Origin: Watersipora subatra
Lineage: Eukaryota > Bryozoa > Gymnolaemata > Cheilostomatida > Watersiporidae
NCBI RefSeq assembly: GCF_963576615.1
Contig: NC_088710.1
Span: 20,455,114 to 20,519,113 of the forward strand
DNA length: 64,000 nucleotides
Reading direction: 5' to 3'
The first letter of the stretch is position 1. The number at the start of each line of letters is the position of its first letter. Below are positions 23,301 through 35,300 of this stretch, piece after piece. Made by a program: the position numbers and the translations under genes. The notes beneath the pieces were generated by a model that ran no database searches, had not been told where the DNA came from, and was given only the letters and a program-made list of their open reading frames with translations.

Positions 23301-26300
23301 GCTACGAGTAATTTTAAATAGTTTATCTACCTTTAATAGAAGACTGAGATTATTTTAAAGACTGAATTTAGATAATAATGGGTTTTAAGACACCCATCTC
23401 TATCATTCTAAATCGACTAAACATCTCCAACTTCCATTCCTAAAAAGCTAGCATACGTTACATATTTATGGGCGAAACTTGTTGTGTTGATTGTGTTGTT
23501 TTCGAGACCAATATTGAATCGTTGTAAAAAAGCCTTCATGACTTTGAATGTTAGTGGATCAATCTTTATTTTGAGTACAAAATCGGAATCAGCGTGTCTG
23601 ATTTACCTAACAAAAAACAATGAAAGCTGTTCGTGACAGTTATGGTTTAAAATACCTTTCTTTGCTAAGAGAACTGATATTAGGTGAAAGATAATTAAAG
23701 CATCTAGCAACGACATTTTCAAAGTAATTGGTAGTTTGTATGAAATCTGTTTATACCATGTAAGCTGAAATGGGTTGAAAACCTGTAACTGTCCTGTGAA
23801 AAATGAGGAAACAAACCATGAAAGAACTTGAAATCTATAATTTACGTATAATAAACATTTAACATAGGTAGTGAGATGCAAAAATTTGGAAAGATCAGTC
23901 GCTAGAATAAGAAATGCTGAAAATAAGATATGCTGGAAAATGATGTAGATTTGCATTTAGTTGGAATGTTCTTTTATGCAACAAAAATAGATCATTTGTG
24001 ACATATCTTAGAGCTAGATTATAATAAATGTGTATACTATAAATAATATGGCAAAAGGTAAACTGATAATAAAATACAAGGGTAGATTTTGACAAAGATA
24101 AATAGAAAGATAGCTTTAGATCTGACAATTACAATGAGCTATCATTGTAATAAAGACGTGAAAGCCGACAGACTCAGGGTAACGGCGCCCAACATATTAT
24201 AAAACATGGTCTCAGATCATGCAAGCAAAAAGCATATAAAGATCAATGAAATGATAACAATATCCCATGACTCCCAGCCCGTTACAACCAGTGGTAATTA
24301 CAACCCCTTCTAGAAGATTCCGATGAGATGGCACATGACAACCAACCGCGTACCTGTGACAGTAGAGTGACTTGTCGCTTCAGCCTCTCCAGCTCATCCT
24401 GCAGTAACTCATTCCTACCTCCTGCCCCTGAAACCTTTGCCTGTAAGCTTTCACTAGAGCCTTGCAGTTCCTTCACCTTCAACTCTAGCAGACGATTGCT
24501 GAAAAAAGTGAAGAACAGGTTATGAAAATAATTTCCTTTTTTAAAACCTAAATTTTAACAACTTACAATTTTGAAACATGTCAAATACATGACTAGCAAC
24601 AAACAAACTAAACAAATTTACTATCAAAAATGACAAGTAAAGTGTAGTATTCCACAATATTTAAAGACTTTTTTATTTATTTATTAAAAAGAATGTATTT
24701 TAGTTAATAAATATTCAGAGAAACTTGAGTTAACATCATTAGATACTTACGAAGACTTCAGCTTTCCAATATTCTCCAACATGACAGCTTCTTTTTCCTG
24801 AGCTTCCCTCAAACGCACAACTGTATCCTCAGGAATTCTAGACATACAGAAGATGAAGACTGTTGGAGAGAGAGCAGCTCAATGATTCTATCTGACACAA
24901 ATAACACCTACTGGTGATAGCAATTACTAGCACATAGGGGCACCAAACCTCACACGTGGTAAGTTAGAGACACACGTGGTAAGTTAGAAACCCACGTGGT
25001 AAGGTAGAGACCCACATGGTAAGTTAGAGACCCACGTGGTAAGTTAGAAACACACGTGGTAAGGTAGAGACCCACGTGGTAAGTTAGAGACTCAGTCGGT
25101 AAGTTAGAGACCCATGCGGTAAGTTAAAAACACACGTGGCAAGGTAGAGACCCACGTGGTAAGTTAGAAACACACGTGGTAAGCTAGAGACCCACGTGGT
25201 AAGTTAGAGACCCATGTGGTAAGCTAGAGACCCACGTGGTAAGTTAGAAACACACGTGGTAAGTTAGAGACCCACGTGGTAAGTTAGAAACACACGTGGT
25301 AAGTTAGAGACCCACGTGGTAAGTTAGAGACCCACGTGGTAAGTTAGAGACCCACGTGGTAAGTTAGAGACCCACGTGGTAAGTTAGAGACCCATGCGGT
25401 AAGTTAGAAACACACGTGGCAAGGTAGAGACCCACGTGGTAAGGTAGAGACCCACGTGGTAAGGTAGAGACCCACGTGGTAAGTTAGAGACCCACGTGGT
25501 AAGTTAGAAACACACGTGGTAAGGTAGAGACCCACGTGGTAAGTTAGAGACTCAGTCGGTAAGTTAGAGACCCATGCGGTAAGTTAGAAACACACGTGGC
25601 AAGGTAGAGACCCACGTGGTAAGTTAGAAACACACGTGGTAAGTTAGAGACCCACGTGGTAAGCTAGAGACACACGTGGTAAGTCAGAGACCCAGTTAAG
25701 AGTACAGGAGCTCATTTCTGTGGATCAGCTCAAATTAACAACTACACAAATATTTTAACTATATTTACTGATACAAACTTGTACAATTATTAACCTTTGC
25801 AACTACAAGATATCCCAGATATTTTAAACCGGCCACCAGAAAAAGACAAAGCGTTAATACATAACAAAAAATGCTGAATATTTATAAGACCATAAATGGG
25901 ATAAGATAATTAATAAGACTTGATATTTATATTTATTTTTTTGCCATTCAACTTTCCGTAAGTGTGCGCTGCATTTCATCAATTAATAGAAATATAACAT
26001 TAAGCAAAAGTTAAGATATATTTACAATATTGATTAACTAAAAAAGAAATAAAAGCTCAATTCCTAAATATTAAGGTATGATGAGGCCTACATGCGCAGT
26101 AGCACTGCAGCTAGTCGAAGCGCTGGGCCTTAGAAGCTGGCATATTTTGGCTGGTAAAATGAAATATTTGGCATATTTTATCAAAATTTGAATAATAGGT
26201 CTTGACTAATCTAAGCTTCAGCGTTAACAATGTAATATTATAGTTGCTTGAACCAGTTAAAGATGACAAATCACACGGTGTTATAAAGGTCTTTGCCCAT

Positions 26301-29300
26301 GATCAGCTAAAAATTTGAGTGACTCATCTATGAATTATGATGAAGAATTGTACCAGCAGCTACTGTAGGTGCTGAGTGTTTGACAGTGCTTGTAGCAGCT
26401 CATGGGTCACAGAGATCACAGAGTCTCAAACCCTTGGACTAGAACATCGTTATGTAATTACTAGGGTTTTATTTTACTTTTGTTTTTCTGCTAATCCACA
26501 TGTAAGTTGTAGGAATAAAGTCTTCTCAATCAAGATTTAACAAATGTGAGTTCATAACTCTGACACAAGTGTTAAAGCAAAAGGATTTTAGATGTAGATA
26601 TCTGGTGATACTAACCTTTGAACTTCTAGCTCTTTTACCTTTTGGCAATAATTCTACAATGAGCAAAGTTACTGGTTAGTGTTAAACTGCTAGTATAAAG
26701 TACAAGAACTAGTGTATATACAATGACACTTACCTATGCTTATAGCACAACAGCAAATGCCACAAATTTGTGACCAGACAAACAATTTCATTTCAATTTA
26801 GTTAATAAGTTAATTAATTTTAAGTCTATAAGTCTATAAGTGTCTGATGTTGTCTATATTCAACTGACCTATAAATACCACAATAGCAAAATTTCTACAT
26901 TTTTGCAATATCATGCTTTTATATCATCGACAAAAACACTTGGTGACAGCTATGTTTAACCCTTTCGCAGGCGAGTTTTTTGGGCTATTTGAAACCCCCT
27001 GAGCTAATTAACTTTTCACATATCGATTAAAAAAAATCCTTGATACCATCTTATTTATGATATTGTAAACGTGTATTATGTGTTTATGATACAGGTAAAT
27101 ACAAATAAACATGTTTCAAGTCAATTCTTCATATAACTGTTTCTCTAACTATGGTACTTTTGGAAGCATTTGCCCTTGCAGAGGCCTACACCGCAGTCAT
27201 GACACCATGTGCTTCTTCTTGTTTTTTTATAGCCTTGCCTTTGCCTGTAGCCTTTGGAGGACGCCATGACAGTAAAAGAAAGTTATTGCACTCTGGGAAA
27301 GCATTCGAAAAGCAGAAACAAAAGCAGAAACAAGCTACAAACGAAATTCCCAATTTTATTTAAATTTATGTTTTTATTTCGGATTTTTCGTTCATTTAGT
27401 ATTGCAAAAATGATCGTTTTTTTCTTCTCAAAACGACTTATTTTTTGTTGCTAACAGAGACCAATCTATTTTAGTTTGTTATAGGTAAAAAATCAAACAA
27501 AAAAAGGCAATAAGCCAACCAGAAATATATTTATAAAAAATACGTTCGTGTGGCGACATAATAGTTGCTTCACCCATTGTCGTCAGTATCGCAAAACGAC
27601 AATAATGTTGCTATGCCTGGAAAAAGGGTTAAGACCTGCATCCAAAAACTATGCTTTAGAATTACTAACAATAGTACTTGAAATGGTGAGTCCTGTGAGA
27701 CGCTGAGACAAGAAAATTAAAAAATCCGGAGAGCCTAACGAGAGCCTGTACAATATTATTTAGGTCAGCTGAAGAGCAGAAAGTCATGTTGCATTCTGGA
27801 ACAAAAGCTAAATACCTCATTTTCAACTTGGAGTCGTGCCACCTCTTCTTGAAGATTCTCGTGGTTGTTCAACTTCCTTTCAAGAGTTGCAACCTGTTCC
27901 TTAAGAATTTCTATATTGTCACTTGTAATCCTGTAAATGGTACATATATCAGTTGCAAGACTGTTGCCTATCAGCAGACAGACCATAGACATATTTCTAT
28001 ACGCATAGAAGTATTCTCATAAAACATGCAAGTGGTAGTATGAGCAGCTAAGAAGGTATGCTTGGAATAATGCAGAAGGTCCCAGCCTCTATTGTAGGTT
28101 CAAGCAAAGTCAGGAACCCAATAGCCACTAGACCTGATGAGGTTCCATCTACATTGAAAGTGAGAATCTACCTATTCAGAGAATGAGCTTCATCTACTGG
28201 AAGATTAAGGCTACGCGTACTTAAAAAGCAATAAAGCTACACCTACTTGTAGAATAAAGCTCCGCCTACTTGAACAATAAAGCTACACCTACTTGTAGAA
28301 TAAAGCTCCGCCTACTTGAACAATAAAGCGCCACCTACTTGTAGAATAAAGCTCCGCCTACTTCAACAATAAAGCTCCACCTTTTTCAACAATAAAGCTC
28401 CACCTACTTGTAGAATAAAGCTCCGCCTACTTCAACAATAAAGCTCCACCTACTTGAACAATAAAGCTCCACCTACTTGTAGAATGACACTTTTTGCTTA
28501 AGCTTCTTGTTCTCCTCAGATAAATCGGTCAGTCTGGCGAGGTCAGCCTTCCTTGCTGACATAATGAGCAGGTCATCATTATATCCCTCTTTCTCCCTCT
28601 CAAGCTCACGCACTCGCTGCTCTGAGGCTTCACACCGAACCTTCCAGTTTTTCTGAGCCATCGTTTCAGAGTCAGCCAACTTCCTGCAGAGCACATGAAT
28701 GCCTGTCAGCCAAATCTCTCTATAACTTCTATATACTAGTCTCTAAATTAGCCATGTATTTCTATTACCAAGTTTTCACACAGTGTAGCTACAGATAGCA
28801 TAGCGACACATTTCATGTGGTGCTGCAATATCGTCATGGAAACATTCAGCCGTGGTTCAACGTCGCTGTTTGGAAGTGACACACCCGTGCAATGTGGTAT
28901 CTTTGTGCCATGGAAATGATCTTAGCAATCAACGGCGTTGAACTTGTCGTGCGTATAGGTCTTGCTTGATGCTTTAAAAGCAGATATTTTTGTTATTAAA
29001 CAGCTCTAACCTGTCTGTTTTTACTTGAGATTGAAAATGGCGGAATAGAAGACTGTATGGACTCCGAAATCAAAACTTTTCTTGACTACCCGACTAACAT
29101 GACGCTTGACTACCTGATTAACATGACGCTTAAAGAATCTTAGATACTAAAAAGCCGACAAATTTAAATTTGTATGTAAAGCTGTCAAAATTGCTAGCCA
29201 ACAATAATTTTATTAAAACTAGCAGTTTTTCCTGATAATCCAGTTTGTTTAGTAGTTCACCTCCTAAAGATATGAACTTAACACAAGGCGTCGCGCAACC

Positions 29301-32300
29301 GTCACTCTACTATAATAGCACCCTATAGAAACATTATCTGCTTGTCGATCCACTGCCACACCCTGCTATCGCTACACTATTGCTGCATGGAAACTTAATA
29401 ATTATCGATCAGAAATATTCCTGTCATCTACACCCATATTGACAGGCATTACCTTTACCATGTAACGCTAATCCCATCTTTATTTATAACAATAATATAG
29501 CTCAGTATCTCCTTACCGCTTCAAGTCAAAGAGCTGCTCTTTAGCCTGAGAGAGTTCACTTGACTTTACCGAGAGATCTGACTGCACACCGTGCAGATTG
29601 TTTCTCAACTCCCGACATTTGCCCTTCTGCTCTTCAAGTTGCTATCACATACAACAATATACAGTGTAGATGGCATATAATACAAATATTACTCGTGTTT
29701 TATGTAGATAACTAAAAACACAGAACACGCTATAAAAACAAGAACAAATTTAAATCAAAATTGAGCTCTACTATACATCGTTTTATACCTCTGCACTCAT
29801 CAATCACTTTATCAATCGATTAGAGGTACAGAAACGCATAGTGATTGGTTTTAGTTCAATGATATTAGGTCAATGTTAGGTGACTAGTACTAGTCCCAAT
29901 TAAATAACCGAGAACCTTCCGACACAACTGTTGACTGAGTTGCATTGCATTCGCTAAATTAAAATAAATGTTGAACATTGCAAACATTTTAAAATATATT
30001 AATAAATAGATAGCAATATTTTTAACTATTAAATTTTTCATATATTTCAGTCTCCCAGCACTCAACAAACTCGGCACACAGTGTTAAAACAGACCACTAG
30101 CAGCAAAGCATATCGATATTCATAGACAGTGAAACCTACGACTAAGAATTCTCCGATGCGCAATGTCAAATTTATGCAAACATTTGTATCGAGGTATGGA
30201 GTAATTTCCAAAATGCAGAGATTAGATTTTCTCGAAACACGGCAGGTTTGTAAGTAAAACAACTGGTGCAAAACATTCGCCAATTTATCTGCTCAGTTAG
30301 CCGCCGATAAGGTTCAAGTAGGTTAAGCGAGACTGGGAAGGTTGACAGACTTAAAATTGCCATCATACAACCGACATGTTGATATGGGTGAAGTACGCAT
30401 CCACGTCCCATCTGTTTCCTGACAGTGCTGCACTTGGGTAGTTAATTATGTTGATTATTGTTAGAGAGATATTAGATACTATAACAAAGAATGAATGTGA
30501 GTTATGGTAAATTTTCATTACAGAGACTTCCAGATACTAGGGTACCGACTCAGAATCGTGATCTAGGTGAAGAAAGTTCTAAGCTAGGGTGCAAATTTGG
30601 GATTATCTTCTCGTGTCCCCAATGTTAATCCCAACAAAATGTGATACTCTTTGATCATCCAAGGCCGCTATCTAAACTGAGCTTGGAATGAATTGCGTAT
30701 GTTAACTGCTAACAAAATATATCAGCTTGTAGAAAAATTTCTTGACATTTCATTGCACATTTTTTCAATGTCAAAGTAGAAATTGTGTTGCTAAATTAAA
30801 AATTGAGTCCTCTTTATAACACGATGTGCATCCAGTCGTGAAAGGGTTAACCAGATTTGGGGTAAAAAATGGAAGGGTGGTCTCCCCTTTGCCCCAGCTG
30901 GAAGAAGAACATTGGTTCAAGCATAAACCTTTGAGCGACAGCAATTTAAATTTTATTGGCAGCAGTTATCTCTCGCCTAAAACTGATATTGCCACAAGGC
31001 ACAAGCCAAGAGATTATCAACTAACCTCAGTATACAAAATTTCCTGCTCGAGGTTGGACTTTTGGAGTTGTCTGATTTTTTCATCATAGACAGCTTTTGT
31101 CTGCTCGAGGATTTGTTTTTGTTCACTCAATTCTTCCTCACACATCTCCTGACGATGTAGGACTCGCTCGTGAGATGTTTTAAGAATGGAATAGCCACGC
31201 AACTCCCTCTGTCAAGAACTAAATATTATGTAGGTTATACCAATGTGCAACACAAACAACATGTGAGCTGCAAGCCGTTATATTAGAATTCAATCTTTCA
31301 ATGACCGATATGACAGCATCTCCAAATCATACAATCTTCAATTACCACGCATGCCAATAGCTTCTACGATAAGCTTAAAGTTACATGTACATTAGGGAAG
31401 TGTAACATGAGCATTTTGGATACTTTAAGAGGTAACGATGTTCTATATCTTGATTTGTACCCAAACCTAAATGATTTGCCTCTCCTGGCTTCTCAGAGTG
31501 ATGATATAGTTTCAACCAAGCGATAGTTCATATTTGTCTACAGAGTGAATGCTTGAAAGTGTTCATATTTCAAGTGCAGCTAAAATTAAAACTTTTGTTC
31601 TTTTGTTTTAATAATATCTATATAAGTTGGACTAAAAATTTTTTTTAATTTGTTATAAACTTGAGAAATGTTGCTATAGGGATAAATGTGGCGAGTCACT
31701 ATTGGCAGAGAATAGTAAGTTAGTTGTCGCAGAAATTAGAACAAAGCTTCCACAATAATATCGATGGGCATCATCTTTACGACCAACAGCCAACTATCTC
31801 CTACCACAACTTTGTACATAATGAACAGCATGGTGATACTACGTCACTATTCGTGTAGTGTCTCATATATAGCACAGCAGCAATGATAAAAATATATGTT
31901 TGATTTTCACTTGTTGAATGCTTGTGTGCACACGGGCTGAATGATAAGCCAGCTATTACCGTATCATTGATTACATAAGGTTAAAATTAGTTTGTATGTC
32001 CCACCTACTTCAAAAATTTGATAAAATAAACAAATATTTATAAATTGCTCCATTAGATGCTATTTAAAAATGTATAACACAGCTATGATATGTTAAAGTT
32101 ATTATTAGTTAATGAATATTTGAGGATAAATCAGAGAAATCACAATGAGATACTGAATGTTTGCAAATAACAAGTTCTAGCTGGTCATTAATTATCAGTT
32201 AGACATCAAATGATACATAATTAAACTGGTCTAAAAATCACATATTGTATACTTTAGAAAAGAATGCTGGCAAACTTGAAAATTTGCAGTAATGCTAATA

Positions 32301-35300
32301 CTGCTGATCATGACTGCAAGTTCTACTTGACTGCCCCTCACCATATAATTTCCTATATAACCTTACTGCATTGATGCTATTTTGGGAGTTGCCTACCCAA
32401 CACAACCTGACTGCTTACGACAGCCTCTATAGGAAATGGTAATTAACTCTCAAACAATTGTTTCTTTTTCAAACTGTTTTACTACCCACATACCACTTTT
32501 ACATACAAATCTTAATATAGCAAATATTTTTGTAACTTCAATAGTCATGCAGACGATGGAAATTTGACGATAGAAATATTTTGCAATTGTACATTCATAC
32601 TCATTAGTTGTAATATAAGGTGAAAAACACTGTTATATTCAGGTCAGCCCAGATACAATGCATATAAAAACAATAAGTTACAATACAATAGGTTTATTGT
32701 CAACTGAAAACTGGGCTGCATTTTTCTGTCACCAGTTCTAAAGAATAGGCATAAATAACAGCTGATGGCCTACAGTTATAGCTCATTACGAGCATTGATA
32801 AACCATATCGGTACAGACAATATATATATATAGGACTTTGTTTATAAATTAAAGTCGCAGATGCTACCTTGGAAGGTGTTTAAGAGGCTGGTTCTTACGA
32901 ACCAGATAGCGTTTTAAAACCAAATATTTTTAATATTCTGGCGAAAAACACAGACCATATATGTACAGGTGAAGTTCGAATAAAATCGGGCAACAAATGT
33001 GCAAAATGCATAGACTTTACATGGACTAACAGACATACATACACGATAGCGAAGTGGAATTAATTAATATAGATTAATCAAAGCATTGAGTGAAATTCTG
33101 ACCAATTCTACCTTGTATTGCCTCTGGGACTGAGAGCGGCAATACAAGGTAGGTCAAACTTGATATAGTAATTGAGCATCCAATTGAGCATCAGACACGG
33201 TTCAGAGCCAGTCGTGGTACTTTAAATATTTAAATGCAAATATTTTATATAACCAAATATACTGACAAACAGCCTCCTATCTGCAGTCAACATCATCTCA
33301 TCAACAAGACCTGCATGTCAGGTTATCGAATAAGACTCACATCGTGCGCCTGCTTTAACTCTGCTATCTCCCGCTCATGAAGCAGGGCTCGTTCTTTTGC
33401 CTCAGTCTCTCGAGTTACTAGCTGAGACTCGAGCATGCCGATCCGACTCTTGCAGTAAATCAAGTCTGTTCTAGTCTTGAGGATATCAGGATCTGTATAG
33501 AACATGTAGACAGCATTTGATGGCAAGAAACCATTCTTTTTAGCCATCTTTTTGTATGCTTAGAGATCGTCAATTGTTTGGTTTCGATTATATTGTGAGA
33601 GCTAGTTTCAAAATCAGTGCAAATAATTATAATATGGTGGAACCTCTACTTACGAAAGACTCCACATAAAAAATTTGCAAGTTATGAAACTTCTTTTGGT
33701 AGAAATTTTGCTTTACTTCGACTTATGAAAAAATATTTTTAGATACGAAAGGCAAAATGGCCTTTCGTACTTTGGTCTGTTTGTTAGATTCGTCCCTTGG
33801 CCTATTTGCTGCCCGCGTGTATGACTTACAACGCCCCGTATGATGCGTATCACTCAGCAAAAGACTTCACTATCAAAAGACAGCAAACGACAAGTGCTCG
33901 TTTCCGTTCATTGCTTAATTTGGAGTTATCCTATGTCTCACACAGAGTAGCACAACTATCATTTCTGGCACTTCAAGTTGTGTTTTGGCCATGGCAATTT
34001 TTTTTTTGCGGAGTAAATAAATTTTTCTGCTTACATTTAAAAAACATTTATTCTGAAAAACAAAACCAAGACAAAAATACAACACCCACCTGTTCTAACC
34101 GTCCTCTCCCAGCATCACGCGGTCGTTTTTAGCCTCGCCTAGACGTCCCACGGCAAAGGTAAACAGGCAAACAAACATAACATTCATAGTTTTTATTTAT
34201 CTTTTTTTTCGATGTGTACTTTTTCATTTATTATGTAGGAATATAATTAAAATATGTATTTGTTACAGGTTTTTACTTTTTACCATTATATACATGTACT
34301 TATATAATGTATTCAAATGTTATAGCTTAGTTTTGCGTAGCCTTGGAAGAGATTAGGACATTTACATGTATATGGTAAAATCGGTTTTTACTTCTTGAAA
34401 TTTTCCAATAACAAAACGGTTTCTGGAACGAATTATTTTCATAATTAGATGTTCTACTGTATTTTAGCAAAAATACATGTGAGAAAATAGATTGGCTTAG
34501 TTGAAATGCATATTCTCATTATTCAAGCATGATGATTGGTCAATCATTACTGACAGACAGGAAAACTCTCTTGATCTTGCAACTAGTCAAAATAAACCTA
34601 GCTTAGTTCCTTTATGTATAAAGAGACCTTATTGGTTTAGATCCTTCTATAACAGTTAGCAATTAATCAGCCTCTGAACTGCAAACTTGAGCCCAAGACT
34701 GACACATTAAATTGTTAGCTGATCATGTACAAGAGATACAGGTGAACCCATGATAAACTTTGGCTATAAGCCCTGATTCACAGTCTGGCAATATATCAAT
34801 CTTTTACATAGACTATCAACACTGTTTCTTTCTTTATAAGTACAAATAGTTTTGCCCCTCATTTTTTTATGTTCTGTTTTCTCAAAAGAAGTATGATATA
34901 TAAGTTTACAATTTTTAAAGAACAAAGACGTCAAGCAGCATTGGATTCACCCCCTCGGCCTACCATTTGCTCTATGAAACTAAACTTGACATCTGACTTC
35001 CACACAATGGCAAGAACAGTATGATAGATTGTTTTCCAACTATCTTTTATGCAACTTGAAAAACAAAAGTAACATACATGTATCTCTTATCACTCTAGGC
35101 CAGCTATAGCCAAATAGTGGATCTAGATCCGGATCTTTCTAGCCTTGTTAGTGGACCTTACAAGTTGCCTGTCAAAAAACTTTTGAGATATTTATTGTTA
35201 CATTTGGTTTAAAAAACATTTTTTGTAAATTTTTCTGGTCATTTATTTGGTCATCACCTGTAAACTTGGAAAAGTACCTAATAGCTACTAGTCTAGCTAG

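Noticed and set aside
30826..30860. Second TTAA/CCCTTT-type MITE end (AAAGGGTTAA)
   Set aside because: Only one end was found; no inverted partner at a sensible distance.
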